DNA from: an uncultured bacterium
GTDB taxonomy: Bacteria > Verrucomicrobiota > Lentisphaeria > Victivallales > UBA1829
DNA length: 64,000 nt
Direction: 5' to 3'
Assembly: GCA_902778895.1 (NCBI GenBank)
Contig: CACYZF010000004.1
Coordinates: 133,821 to 197,820, forward strand
Under the pieces are notes generated by a model, which had not been told where the DNA came from, did not search any database, and worked only from the letters and a program-made list of their open reading frames with translations. Of this stretch, positions 50,879 through 60,131 are shown piece by piece (positions within the stretch are counted from its first letter, which is position 1; the number at the start of each line of letters is the position of its first letter). A program made the position numbers and the translations under genes.

Positions 50879-50907
50879 TTGTATTTTTCATTGATTTCAG
50901 GTATATT
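50879..50907 (+). promoter_or_regulatory. uxaC promoter
   Basis: TTGTAT, 17 bp, TATATT; 47 bases before the chosen start. Confidence 0.65.
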
Positions 50908-50953
50908 ATTTCCCTGAATTCTACGAAACAATCATAAGATGAAAGGATTCGCC

Positions 50954-52315
50954 ATGTTCCTCGGTCAGGACTACCTTATCGGCAACGAAACGGGAAAACG
51001 CATTTTCGCCTCGGTCAAAGACCTTCCCATCCTCGATCCGCACAACCACGCCGACGTCGCGGCCATCGCACGCAACGAAAACTTCAAGGATGCGTGGGAG
51101 CTCTTCGCCGCCACGGACCATTATGTCTGGGAAGTCCTGCGGAAGGCCGGGGTGCCGGAGGAGAAGATCACCGGCAATGCTTCGCCGCATGACAAGTTCA
51201 TCGCCATGGCGGAAGTCTTCGACCGGATCGCCGGAAACCCCGTTTACGAGTGGATTCACCTCGACCTCCGGTTCCTCGGCGTTACGGAGCTGCTGAGCGC
51301 GGAGACGGGCGAGCTGATCTGGAAAAAGGTCAACGAGATCCTCGCGAAGGAGGAAAGCCGGCCGCAGGCGCTCCTGAAACGCATGAACGTCGGCGTGATG
51401 TGCTCGACCGACGATCCCGCCGACACGCTTGAATATCATAAGGCCGTCAACGGGAGTGTCGGCCGGACGATCGTGCGTCCGACCTGGCGTCCCGATGCGG
51501 CCATGAAGGCCGGGAAACCGGGATTCCCCGCGTATATCGAACGTCTCGGCAAGCGCTGGGGCGTCAAGATCACTACGCTCGCCGAACTGGTGGATGTCCT
51601 TCAGAAATCCCATGATTTCTTCGCCGAAAACGGCTGCCGCGCCAGCGACCACGGGCTTGAGCTCGCGTCCAGCGGGACCGGCGACGCCGCGGCCGCCGCA
51701 GAGACGTTCAGAAAAGCCATCGCGGGCGAATCCGTCTCTCCTGAGGAAGCCGCGAACTACGCGGACTATCTGCTCGGTGAATGCGGCGAGATGAACAGCA
51801 GGAGCGGCTGGGTGATGCAGCTCCACATGGGCGCGGTCCGCGACGTCCGCGATTTCCTGTTCCGCACGATCGGGCCGGACTCCGGCGGCGACGTGAGCGA
51901 TCTGTTCCAGTCCCACGAGGCGAAGCTCATCCGGTTCCTGAACCGGTTCGACGGCCGCCTGAAAATCGTGCTGTACTGTCTGGACCAGGCGCATCAGGCC
52001 ACGCTCGCCGCGCTCTCCCGCGCGTTCGGCAGTACGGTCCGCCTCGGTTCCGCATGGTGGCTCTGCGACACGCCCATCGGCATGAAGCGCCAGCTGGAAT
52101 ACATCGGCAGCGTCGATCTGCTGAGCGCGTTCGCCGGCATGGTCTCGGATTCCCGCAAGCTCCTGAGCTACGGTTCCCGTTTCGAGATGTTCCGCAGGAT
52201 ACTTTCCTCCACGCTCGGCGGCATGGTCGAGGCTGGGCAGATGCCGGAACCCGTCGCCGTGAAGCTCGCGAAGACCATGTGCTACGACGGTCCTATGGCT
52301 TTCTTCGGACTGTGA
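50954..52315 (+). CDS. uxaC: Glucuronate isomerase
   Basis: 453 residues from the ATG at 50954, which has GAAAGGA six bases upstream; an ATG at 50939 would add five residues. The TIM-barrel amidohydrolase-like fold shows PILDPHNHADV (metal-binding HxH), CSTDDPADTLEYH, RPTWRPDAAMKAG, LHMGAVRD and GSAWWLCDTPIGMKRQLEYIGSVDLL (in pieces). It converts D-glucuronate to fructuronate, or galacturonate to tagaturonate. A role in plant or mucin uronate use fits a gut fermenter. No uxuA/uxaB genes adjoin it. Confidence 0.95.
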   Translation: MFLGQDYLIGNETGKRIFASVKDLPILDPHNHADVAAIARNENFKDAWELFAATDHYVWEVLRKAGVPEEKITGNASPHDKFIAMAEVFDRIAGNPVYEWIHLDLRFLGVTELLSAETGELIWKKVNEILAKEESRPQALLKRMNVGVMCSTDDPADTLEYHKAVNGSVGRTIVRPTWRPDAAMKAGKPGFPAYIERLGKRWGVKITTLAELVDVLQKSHDFFAENGCRASDHGLELASSGTGDAAAAAETFRKAIAGESVSPEEAANYADYLLGECGEMNSRSGWVMQLHMGAVRDVRDFLFRTIGPDSGGDVSDLFQSHEAKLIRFLNRFDGRLKIVLYCLDQAHQATLAALSRAFGSTVRLGSAWWLCDTPIGMKRQLEYIGSVDLLSAFAGMVSDSRKLLSYGSRFEMFRRILSSTLGGMVEAGQMPEPVAVKLAKTMCYDGPMAFFGL

Positions 52316-52336
52316 TCCCGTCTTCCGGCAGAAGTT

Positions 52337-52345
52337 CCCCCCCCC
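52337..52345. repeat. C9 homopolymer just before the IS66-derived gene
   Basis: Nine consecutive C bases, 7 bases upstream of the ATG at 52353 and where a ribosome site would be expected. Slippage here could alter initiation. Confidence 0.6.
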
Positions 52346-52352
52346 GATTCCT

Positions 52353-53525
52353 ATGCCGTCCGACCGGAAATCGGAGCTCGAACGCGAGCTTATAGCCAGC
52401 CGGCACGAGAATGCCGCGCTGAAAAAGACGATAGATCTCCTGTCGCGTCAGGCATACGGACGTGTCATGCCCGGATTGTATGCGATTCCGGCTGAGATAG
52501 AGAAGGTTCCGCCGGATGACCTCCTGCGGAAAAACAGTGTTCCGGAAACGACGGACGGAACCCTGCATGAATCCGCCGCGTCCTACCGTATCCCCGAACC
52601 GGTAATCGTTCCGTCTGATCTTCCTTCGGACGAAGTGAAGCTGGAACTTCCGCCCTCCAAATCCGCCGGAATGTCGGTGATCGCATACGAGTCGGCGTCA
52701 GCGATTGCGGTCCGTTCTCCGGTTGTCCGGCGGACGATCCATCGCGCCATGTATGTTTCCGACGACGGTTCGGGGATGGCTTCCACCGCGCCTGTTCCGG
52801 CGCTCTTTCCCGATCCGTCCGGCGGCGGACAGATGTTCGACGCATCGTTTGTTTCCTACGTGACGGATTATCATTTGGCGGGCATGACGTTCCGTACGAT
52901 TTCCGAACGTCTGAAACTGGAATCCGGCCTGGTGATTTCTGAAGTCGCTTTACGCGATCTGGTCCTTGCCGCGGCGGAGACGGTCGCTCCGGTCTGTTCG
53001 GCGCTGGTCGTGCGGACGCTTCCCGGCTGGATGAATCTGAGACGCATGTTCGAATGTGCGAAGGCGGGCGGCGATTGGCTCGCCGATGAGTTCCTGCAGG
53101 CAATTCACGCCCTCTGCGAACTGGAGGATCATGCCCGGATTCGTGCGAAACGTCTTGGCGGTGCGCCGGAGGACTTGTACCGCGAACGCCGCGCCGTCCG
53201 GCTTGAATCGGCCCGGATCACAACGAGATTCTTTGAACGGTGCCGGGAAATGCTTCCCGCTCAGAATCCGCAGTCTCCTCTTGGCGAAGCGCTTCGTCAT
53301 GCCGTCGAACACGAAAAGACGCTTTCGGAGTTCCTGTACGATCCGAGGTCGGAATTGTCCCGCGCGAATCCGGAAACGCCTGTCGCCGATCCGTTTGCCA
53401 TGCTCGCGATCTGTGCGGATGAATGCCGTTCGCGCAGCGTGTCCTTCCGGGGCTGGCTGGAAGATACGCTCGTCAGGCTGAAACAGCCGAATCCGCCGCC
53501 GCCTGAATCGTTGTTTCCCCGCTGA
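52353..53525 (+). CDS. IS66 TnpC-derived protein lacking the DDE core
   Basis: 390 residues without internal stops. Residues about 8-36 match the IS66 N-terminal leucine-zipper (ENAALKKTIDLLSRQAYGR, like ENAxLxxxLxxLxRQLFGR). Residues about 105-215 match the zinc-finger-like and following helical region (VRRTIHRAMY, PALFPD, YHLAGMTFRTISERLKLESGL) but without the zinc cysteines. Then the sequence jumps straight to the post-DDE helical part (GWMNLRRMFECAKAGG, SPLGEALRHAVEHEKTL, FLYDPRSELSRANPE, FRGWLEDTLVRL). The segment with the first two catalytic Asp residues is missing and the Glu-bearing IDNNxxER has become LSRANPE. Cannot transpose. No IS66 orf1/orf2 or terminal repeats adjoin it. Confidence 0.78.
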   Translation: MPSDRKSELERELIASRHENAALKKTIDLLSRQAYGRVMPGLYAIPAEIEKVPPDDLLRKNSVPETTDGTLHESAASYRIPEPVIVPSDLPSDEVKLELPPSKSAGMSVIAYESASAIAVRSPVVRRTIHRAMYVSDDGSGMASTAPVPALFPDPSGGGQMFDASFVSYVTDYHLAGMTFRTISERLKLESGLVISEVALRDLVLAAAETVAPVCSALVVRTLPGWMNLRRMFECAKAGGDWLADEFLQAIHALCELEDHARIRAKRLGGAPEDLYRERRAVRLESARITTRFFERCREMLPAQNPQSPLGEALRHAVEHEKTLSEFLYDPRSELSRANPETPVADPFAMLAICADECRSRSVSFRGWLEDTLVRLKQPNPPPPESLFPR

Positions 53526-53547
53526 ACTGATTCTGGCGCGGAGTTGA

Positions 53548-54789
53548 TTACAGCGCGCCTGCCGCGGCGAGGCCCGCGAGGCGTCCGCCGGACAGTGCGA
53601 ACTGGATGTTGAACCCGCCGGTCGGCCCGGTCAGGTCGAGGATTTCTCCTGCGAAATGCACCCCCCTGACCAGGCGGCTTTCCATCGTGCGCGGATCGAC
53701 TTCCTTCAGCAGGACGCCGCCGTCCATTGCCATGGCCTCGTCCATCGTGGCCGGTTTCGATACGGTGAACGGCATGCGATCCACCAGATGCGCCAGCTCG
53801 TGCGCTCCGGCGTTCGTGAGGCGTTTGGAGTGGAAATCCTCGCCGAAAAGGCGTTCGCAGATGAGTGATGCCAGCGAACGCGGCATGATGCGTGCGAGGG
53901 AGTTTTTCAGAAGATGGTCCGGCACCTTTTCCCGTTCGTCGATCAGATAGTCGTACAGGTTCTGTTCCTTTTTGTCAGGCAGGACGCGCAGGAAAATCTG
54001 GGCGGGCTTCTCTTCCAAAAGAACGCGGTTCACCGCGCCGGAGAGGTTCAGCGCCGCCGGGCCGGAAAAACCCGTGTGCGTGAAGAGCAGGCTGCCGCGC
54101 ATGGAAACGTGACGGGTCCCGGCCATAACGCCGAGTTCGGCATCGGGCACGGTCAGCCCGGCAAGTTCGGAGATCCACGGGTCGTCGACATGGATCGGCG
54201 CAAGGGTCGCGACGGGCTCGCGGACATTGTGCCCGAGCTCTTTCGCGAGTTCCAGTCCGGATGCCGTACCGCCGAGCGAAGGGGCGGCCGTGCCGCCGCA
54301 TGTCAGGATCACATGCGAAGCCTTGATGATTTCTCCTCCGTTCGTTTCAACGCCGGAGGCGGCCCCATTTTCCACGAGGATGCGCCGTGCGGAGACGGAC
54401 AGGCGCGTTTCCGCTCCGGCACGTTTCGCCGCACGCAGAAACGCATCACGGACATCGGACGCCCTGCCGTTCATCGGGAAATAGTGGATCTCGTTTTCGA
54501 CCGTCGGGCGGATTCCCTCTTTCTGAAGCAGTTCCAGAAAGAACTCGCGCGGCGCGGCGCGCAGTGCGTCGGTCATGAACCGTCCGTGGCGTCCGAATTC
54601 CGCCATGAACTTGAGCGGGGGCAGCGTGTTGGAGAAATTGCAGCGTCCGTTTCCGGTGGCGCACAGCTTGCGTCCGATGACGTAGTTCGGGTCCAGGATG
54701 ACCGTTGAAGCGCCGTGCGAGGCGGCTGCGAGTCCGGCCGCGAGTCCGGCGGGACCGCTTCCGCAGATGATGACGTCGAATGATTCCAT
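53548..54789 (-). CDS. HI0933/BaiN-type flavoprotein
   Basis: 413 residues from the ATG at 54789 (GGAGT upstream). FAD-binding GSGPAGLAAGLAAASHG at the N-terminus, the family-specific GRKLCATGNGRCNFSN, a DVRDAFLRAAKRAGAE segment, TCGGTAAPSLGGTASGLELAKELGH (in pieces), FTHTGFSGPAALNLSG and the closing VHFAGEILDLTGPTGGFNIQFALSGGRLAG (in pieces). Members are NAD(P)H-dependent flavoenzymes; one acts in gut bile-acid dehydroxylation. No pathway context here. Converges on the IS66-derived gene with 22 bases between the stops. Confidence 0.92.
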   Translation of the reverse strand: MESFDVIICGSGPAGLAAGLAAASHGASTVILDPNYVIGRKLCATGNGRCNFSNTLPPLKFMAEFGRHGRFMTDALRAAPREFFLELLQKEGIRPTVENEIHYFPMNGRASDVRDAFLRAAKRAGAETRLSVSARRILVENGAASGVETNGGEIIKASHVILTCGGTAAPSLGGTASGLELAKELGHNVREPVATLAPIHVDDPWISELAGLTVPDAELGVMAGTRHVSMRGSLLFTHTGFSGPAALNLSGAVNRVLLEEKPAQIFLRVLPDKKEQNLYDYLIDEREKVPDHLLKNSLARIMPRSLASLICERLFGEDFHSKRLTNAGAHELAHLVDRMPFTVSKPATMDEAMAMDGGVLLKEVDPRTMESRLVRGVHFAGEILDLTGPTGGFNIQFALSGGRLAGLAAAGAL

Positions 54790-54914
54790 GGCGCAGGACT
54801 CCGGATTGTGCAGAAAAAAATGTTGAAAACGGAAGATAAAAAATAAACATAGTTCTTTCCGGAAAAAAATCAAATCAAAAAGCGGGAAAAATCGCTTCCG
54901 GTTCCGAAAAAAAC

Positions 54915-54943
54915 TTGAAAAAACACCGGATCAGGTGTACATT
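54915..54943 (+). promoter_or_regulatory. Promoter of the greA-fusion gene
   Basis: TTGAAA, 17 bp, TACATT followed by AATTAG; about 60 bases before the ATG at 55005. Confidence 0.65.
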
Positions 54944-55004
54944 AATTAGTTATATAAATCACAAATGCTATTTGACTAACCGATGTCGAAGGAGACGACT
55001 CACC

Positions 55005-57185
55005 ATGAGCATCAATGACTTTTCTCTTCCGGACCTGATCCTGTACGCCCAGCTGGAACAGCGCGACGACGCTGTCAACGTTCTGCTTGACCGCGTCAAC
55101 CGTCTGGGAACCGCGGACGGCATTCAGGAACTCCGCGCCGCCGCGCCTCAGTTCGAAGCTTTGTTTGAGGCGTGGGACGACCAGATTTCCGCCTCCGTCG
55201 ACAAGGCCAAATTCTGCGTTCGCATCGCCGAACTCTCCATTCTGGATTCTGCGGCGTTCCGCTCTTCGCTGAACTACGCGGTCCGCAAACTGCTCCCCCC
55301 CTACCTGGTGAGCGGCGCTGTCGTGAAAGCCCTCGGTGCGAAAGACGCGAACGTCGGCGTCCGTGAAGTCGCGCTCCGCCTCAAAAAGCTCCAGCGCCTG
55401 CGCTCCACTGCGATCATGTACCAGGCGGAAACCGGACTGTGTGGCCGCATTACCGGCATTGACCGCGTGACCGGCACCATCGCCGTCACCCCGATCGACG
55501 GTTCCAGCTCCTCTTCCATTCCGATCGCCTCGGCCGTCGTGTCCGCCTATTTCTTCGAGACGACTCCCGATCTTATGGACCTGATCTCTCCGCTTCGTGC
55601 CACGGTCCGTCCCGCGTCCGAATACCGCCGCATCCTGAACCGTCTGGCGCTGGTCGAAGTCCCGGAACAGAAGATCCAGGAGTTCGTGCAGCGTCTCCTG
55701 GTCCCGCAGGTCTTCGGCGCCACGGATTTCGCGGCCTGGTGGGATGCGGCTCCCGCGGCTGCCGCGGTTGGCGGAAAGCGTCATTTCAGCGACTCCCGCA
55801 GTGTCCTCGAGCTGTATACGCTCCTGAAGGGCGTTGTGGATGCCGGCGGCGTTGTGACGGTTGATGAAACCGCCGCCGAAAAACTCGGAAAGCTGTTCGT
55901 GCGCGTCAGTTCCAGACTCCTCCCGAAAGACGTCCAGATGCTCGCCGAATCCATTTCCTGGCTTTCCCTCGATGCCGCGCCGGAAATTCTCAAGGCGATG
56001 TTCACTCCGCTTCGCGGCCAGGTCCCCTTCTGGCCCGCCTCCATCCCCGACGATGTCAAGCTCACGAACCTCGCGATCTGGGCGAAGGTCTCCGTGAAGG
56101 ACCTCGACGGACTTCTGGCCGCCACGCGCGCCATTTATACGCAGGATGAGTTCGTTTCCCTCGGGCTGATGCTTCCGCTCCGCTGTATGACCGTCTTCTT
56201 CGAGCCGCAGAAGAAAGTGGCGTCCGAGACGAAAGAGGAAGCCGCCGCGCGTGAAGCCGCGGACGCCGCCCTCGTCCAGAGCATCATCACCAAGATCGCC
56301 GCGATGGACACCCTGTCCGCCGACGTCTGCCTCTGGATCTGGAAGAACAAAGCCCGCATCAAATCCAAGATCATCACCTCGCTGGTCGACATGGAAACCG
56401 TCGTCGCCGCCCTGAACCGCTCGGACCTCCCGAAAGAATGGGGCGCGGCGCAACGCGAACTCAAACGCATTCTCCTCGGCGAAAAGGCCGACTTCCGCAA
56501 ATACCTCATTGAGAACGCCGACGGCGACATTCCGTCCATCGTCGGCAGTCTTCAGAAATTCCGCACCCAGGCCAGCGAGCTTCAGAGCGTCATGGTCAAG
56601 ATGGGCCGCATCTCCCCCGAATTCATGGAATACATCGAAAGCGGCGAGGGCAGCAAGCTCCTCGGCATCGGTGCGGCCAGCACCACCGAACAGCCGCCTG
56701 TCGCGTCCATGGCTTCGCAGAAGCGCATGCAGGCGGAACTCAAGCACCTCGTCGAGGTCCTGATCCCGCAGAACGCCGAAGCCGTGGCGTATGCCAGAAG
56801 CTTCGGCGACCTTCGCGAAAATGCGGAATACGACGCCGCCAAGGAACAGCGCCGCTTCCTCCAGAGACGCCGCTCCGAACTCGAAAAATCGCTCGGCTTC
56901 ATGGATGTCACGAACTTTGCCGACGTCGAGGTCACCGACACTGTCGTGCCGGGCTGCCGCGTCTTCCTGAAGGACGCCAGGGGCAAGGATGTCTCCTACT
57001 ACATCCTCGGCGCATGGGACGGCGACGTCGACCGTGGCCGCATCGCCTACAAGGCTCCGCTCGGACAGGCGCTTGTGGAACACCGGATCGGCGAAAAAGT
57101 CAAGCTGCCTGAACTCGGCGAATGCCTGATCGAGAAGCTTGAACCCCTGCCTGCCGACATGATCAAAGAGCTTTCCGGCGAATAA
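55005..57185 (+). CDS. greA: Transcript cleavage factor GreA with a 570-residue N-terminal extension
   Basis: 726 residues from the ATG at 55005 (GGAG upstream). Residues 572-726 are a complete GreA: coiled coil ELKHLVEVLIPQNAEAVAYA, tip with the catalytic acids in GDLRENAEYDAAKEQ (D602, E605), and the FKBP-like C-terminal domain (SYYILGAWDGDVDRGRIAYK, PLGQALVEHRIGEKV in pieces). The N-terminal part is helical and repeat-like with no recognised domain. Chlamydial GreA proteins are also about 715 residues with such an extension, so this is probably a PVC trait. Rescues backtracked RNA polymerase. Followed after 25 bases by the phosphoesterase gene. Confidence 0.92.
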   Translation: MSINDFSLPDLILYAQLEQRDDAVNVLLDRVNRLGTADGIQELRAAAPQFEALFEAWDDQISASVDKAKFCVRIAELSILDSAAFRSSLNYAVRKLLPPYLVSGAVVKALGAKDANVGVREVALRLKKLQRLRSTAIMYQAETGLCGRITGIDRVTGTIAVTPIDGSSSSSIPIASAVVSAYFFETTPDLMDLISPLRATVRPASEYRRILNRLALVEVPEQKIQEFVQRLLVPQVFGATDFAAWWDAAPAAAAVGGKRHFSDSRSVLELYTLLKGVVDAGGVVTVDETAAEKLGKLFVRVSSRLLPKDVQMLAESISWLSLDAAPEILKAMFTPLRGQVPFWPASIPDDVKLTNLAIWAKVSVKDLDGLLAATRAIYTQDEFVSLGLMLPLRCMTVFFEPQKKVASETKEEAAAREAADAALVQSIITKIAAMDTLSADVCLWIWKNKARIKSKIITSLVDMETVVAALNRSDLPKEWGAAQRELKRILLGEKADFRKYLIENADGDIPSIVGSLQKFRTQASELQSVMVKMGRISPEFMEYIESGEGSKLLGIGAASTTEQPPVASMASQKRMQAELKHLVEVLIPQNAEAVAYARSFGDLRENAEYDAAKEQRRFLQRRRSELEKSLGFMDVTNFADVEVTDTVVPGCRVFLKDARGKDVSYYILGAWDGDVDRGRIAYKAPLGQALVEHRIGEKVKLPELGECLIEKLEPLPADMIKELSGE

Positions 57186-57210
57186 ATCCGCTTTTGCCCG
57201 CGTACCGGCC

Positions 57211-58116
57211 ATGTCGGACGTTTCCGCCTTCAAATCCCGGATCTATGTCCGGAAACAGAGAACGAAGCTGACGCCTGAGCAGCGCGCTGGCGTCCTGCTC
57301 TGGCGGTCTGCGTCGTCTCTTGTCAGGGAGACGCGCGTGCTTCCGTCCGGTCTGCATGTCCGGTTCCTGCGTGTTTCCAAGCCGTGTCTCGCCGGACGCA
57401 CCCTGCTGTTTTTCTCCGATCCACACATCCGGACCTCCGGTGTGCTGGGCTTTTTCCCCGGTATCCGGCAGAGCGGCGGGACGGAGTGGCTGACAGAATC
57501 CTTTCGGGAGCTTTTCGAAGTGATCCCGATGCCGGACTGCATTCTGTTTGGCGGCGACTTGGTTGGAGAAGCCGCATGGATCGACAGATCGCTTGCGTTC
57601 CTGCGTACCATCCCGTCCGGGCCGAGGAAGTTCGCGGTCTGCGGCAACTGGGAACTCCGCCGCCGATGGCTTCCCGCGGAACGCTGGTGCGACCTTTTCG
57701 CCAGTGCCGGTTTTCAACTTCTGATGAATGAAACGGCCGAGGCGTGCGGGATCCGGTTCCACGGGCTGGACGACGCGAAGGAAGGCGACGGGCTTTCCTG
57801 CGAGGCGGCGATCCCGTGTTCCGAGAATGTCTGCGTCCTTTCGCACAATCCCGATACCGCGGCGGCCATGCTTCTCACGGACAAGCTGAAAGGCGCGCCG
57901 CTGATCCTCTGCGGCCATACCCACGGCGGCCAGTTCCGGATCCCCGGATTCGGGGCGGTCATTACGTCGTCGCGGTTCAGTAAACGCCTGGAATACGGCG
58001 CGTACCGGCACAGTTTGACCGGCGCGACGATGTACGTGTCCGCCGGGATCGGTGCCACCTGGTTCTACGCCCGCATCTGCTGTCCGCCGGAGGTCCTCTT
58101 CGTCAACTTTTGCTGA
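57211..58116 (+). CDS. Calcineurin-type metallophosphoesterase (YkuE-like), variant active site
   Basis: 301 residues. The five metallophosphoesterase motifs are SDPH (D70, H72), GGDLV (114-118), GNWE (145-148), SHNPD (211-215) and GHTHGG (235-240). The third is normally GNH(D/E); here the His that protonates the leaving group is Trp (W147, codon at 57649-57651). The relatives (YkuE) act on UDP-diacylglucosamine or other lipid nucleotides near the membrane. No membrane helix is evident. Likely cotranscribed with greA. Confidence 0.88.
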   Translation: MSDVSAFKSRIYVRKQRTKLTPEQRAGVLLWRSASSLVRETRVLPSGLHVRFLRVSKPCLAGRTLLFFSDPHIRTSGVLGFFPGIRQSGGTEWLTESFRELFEVIPMPDCILFGGDLVGEAAWIDRSLAFLRTIPSGPRKFAVCGNWELRRRWLPAERWCDLFASAGFQLLMNETAEACGIRFHGLDDAKEGDGLSCEAAIPCSENVCVLSHNPDTAAAMLLTDKLKGAPLILCGHTHGGQFRIPGFGAVITSSRFSKRLEYGAYRHSLTGATMYVSAGIGATWFYARICCPPEVLFVNFC

Positions 58117-58132
58117 ACTTTCGGATTCCGGC

Positions 58133-58161
58133 TTGAAAGCCGGGCTAAATCATGCTATACT
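58133..58161 (+). promoter_or_regulatory. glnS promoter
   Basis: TTGAAA, 17 bp, TATACT followed by AATAGA; about 48 bases before the ATG. Confidence 0.75.
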
Positions 58162-58209
58162 AATAGATTATTCTGTTTTTTTGACTGAATCACATACGGA
58201 GCTGCAATC

Positions 58210-59898
58210 ATGAGTGAAACCGAGATCAATCTCCCAGACAACTTCATCCACGAGATCATCCGCAAGGACCTCGAAGCCGGAAAGAACGGCGGCGCGGTCA
58301 AGACGCGTTTCCCGCCGGAGCCGAACGGCTACCTCCATATCGGCCACGCGAAAAGCATCTGTCTGAACTTCGGCACCGCGCAGAAGTTCGGCGGCAAGTT
58401 CAACCTCCGCCTCGACGACACGAACCCCGTGAAGGAGGATACCGAGTATGTCGAATCCATCCTCGAAGACGTGAAATGGCTCGGCGCCGACTGGGAGGAC
58501 CGTTTCTTCCACGCGTCCGACTACTTCGACCAGATGTACGAGTACGCGGTCCAGCTCATCAGGATGGGGAAGGCCTACGTCTGCGAGCTCTCCGAGGAGG
58601 AATTCAAGGAATACCGCGGCACGCTGACCGAACCCGGCAAGGAGCCGCCCGGACGCAAGCGCACGATCGAGGAGAATCTGGACCTTTTCGAGCGCATGCG
58701 CGCCGGCGAGTTCCCGGACGGCAGCAAAGTGCTTCGCGCCCGCATCGACATGGCTTCGCCGAACATTCACATGCGCGACCCGGCCATCTACCGCATCCGT
58801 CACGCCGACCACCACAACACGGGCTCGAAGTGGTGCATCTATCCTCTCTACGACTTCGCTCATTGCCTGGAGGACGCCATCGAAGGCATCACGCACTCCA
58901 TCTGCACGCTTGAGTTCGAGATCCACCGTCCGCTTTACGACTGGATCCTGAACACGCTCGACACCCCCTGCAAACCCCAGCAGATCGAATTCGCGCGCCT
59001 CAATCTGACCTATACCGTCATGAGCAAACGCAAGCTCCTCGAGCTCGTGAAAACCAACCTCGTGAACGGCTGGGACGATCCCCGCATGCCCACCATCTGC
59101 GGCATGCGCCGCCGCGGCATCCCCGCCTCCGCCATCCGTGATTTCTGCGAGACCATCGGCGTGACCAAATTCAACAGCCTCACCGAGATCGAACTCCTCG
59201 AACACTGCGTCCGCGACGACCTGAACAAGTCCGCGCGCCGCGCGATGGCCGTCATGAACCCGCTCAAGCTCGTGATTGACAACTACCCGGAAGGCCAGGT
59301 CGAGGAAGTCGAGACCGTGAACAACCCGGAAGACCCCGCCGCGGGCAACCGCAAGGTCCCGTTCTCGAAGACGCTCTACATCGAGCGCGACGACTTCATG
59401 GAGAACCCCGTGAAGCAGTTCCACCGCCTCGCGGTCGGCAAGGAAGTCCGCCTCCGCAGTGCCTATTTCGTGACCTGCACTTCCTTCGTGAAGGACGAAA
59501 ACGGCGAGATCGTGGAGCTTCACGCCACGTACGATCCAGCCACGAAGGGCGGCAACGCCACCGACGGCCGCAAGGTCAAGGGCACGATTCACTGGGTTTC
59601 CGCCGACCGGTCCCTTGAGGCCGAGGTCCGTCTGTACGACAAGCTTTTCACGATCCCCGATCTCTCTGCCATCTCGGAGGACGCCGACTGGAAGAGCTAC
59701 CTGAATCCGGAATCCCTGAAGGTCGCGAAATGCCGCATCGAACCCGGTTTGGCCGAACTCCTGCCGGGCACGCACGTTCAGTTCGAGCGTATCGGCTATT
59801 TCTTCTCCGACCCGAAGGACCACTCCAAGGATCATCCGGTGTTCAACCGCACGGTCGCGCTGAAGGATTCCTGGTCCAAGATCGCGAAGAAAGCATAA
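58210..59898 (+). CDS. glnS: Glutaminyl-tRNA synthetase
   Basis: 562 residues. Class I HIGH motif in [20 protein letters not shown], the GlnRS form (GluRS-type would read differently), [28 protein letters not shown] and the KMSKS equivalent [11 protein letters not shown]. The C-terminal anticodon-binding beta barrels follow ([23 protein letters not shown] in pieces). It charges tRNA-Gln directly, so this organism need not rely solely on the GatCAB route. Single-gene unit with GGAG ribosome site. Confidence 0.97.
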   Translation: MSETEINLPDNFIHEIIRKDLEAGKNGGAVKTRFPPEPNGYLHIGHAKSICLNFGTAQKFGGKFNLRLDDTNPVKEDTEYVESILEDVKWLGADWEDRFFHASDYFDQMYEYAVQLIRMGKAYVCELSEEEFKEYRGTLTEPGKEPPGRKRTIEENLDLFERMRAGEFPDGSKVLRARIDMASPNIHMRDPAIYRIRHADHHNTGSKWCIYPLYDFAHCLEDAIEGITHSICTLEFEIHRPLYDWILNTLDTPCKPQQIEFARLNLTYTVMSKRKLLELVKTNLVNGWDDPRMPTICGMRRRGIPASAIRDFCETIGVTKFNSLTEIELLEHCVRDDLNKSARRAMAVMNPLKLVIDNYPEGQVEEVETVNNPEDPAAGNRKVPFSKTLYIERDDFMENPVKQFHRLAVGKEVRLRSAYFVTCTSFVKDENGEIVELHATYDPATKGGNATDGRKVKGTIHWVSADRSLEAEVRLYDKLFTIPDLSAISEDADWKSYLNPESLKVAKCRIEPGLAELLPGTHVQFERIGYFFSDPKDHSKDHPVFNRTVALKDSWSKIAKKA

Positions 59899-59929
59899 CT
59901 TCCGCATTCGGCGGACAAAACGCCGGCAT

Positions 59930-59973
59930 GGCGGTTCCGTGCTTGTGACGCCGGAGCCGCCTGCCTGTTTTTT
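59930..59973 (+). terminator. Terminator after glnS
   Basis: GGCGGTTCCG (59930-59939) pairs with CGGAGCCGCC (59952-59961); TTTTTT follows at 59968-59973. Confidence 0.6.
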
Positions 59974-60039
59974 GACGGCGCCATTCCCGATCCGCAAAGC
60001 GAAATTTCGCAAATCCTGGACGTTTTCCGTGGAAACGAT

Positions 60040-60068
60040 TTGACAAAACGGGTTCCAGCGTGTAAAAT
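60040..60068 (+). promoter_or_regulatory. hcp promoter
   Basis: TTGACA, 17 bp, TAAAAT; about 63 bases before hcp. No obvious FNR- or NsrR-type palindrome was seen around it. Confidence 0.75.
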
Positions 60069-60131
60069 ACATCCGGGATTTCCTTTTTTTCCGAAACACA
60101 ACATCAATTTTTTATAAAGGAGAGAATCCAG

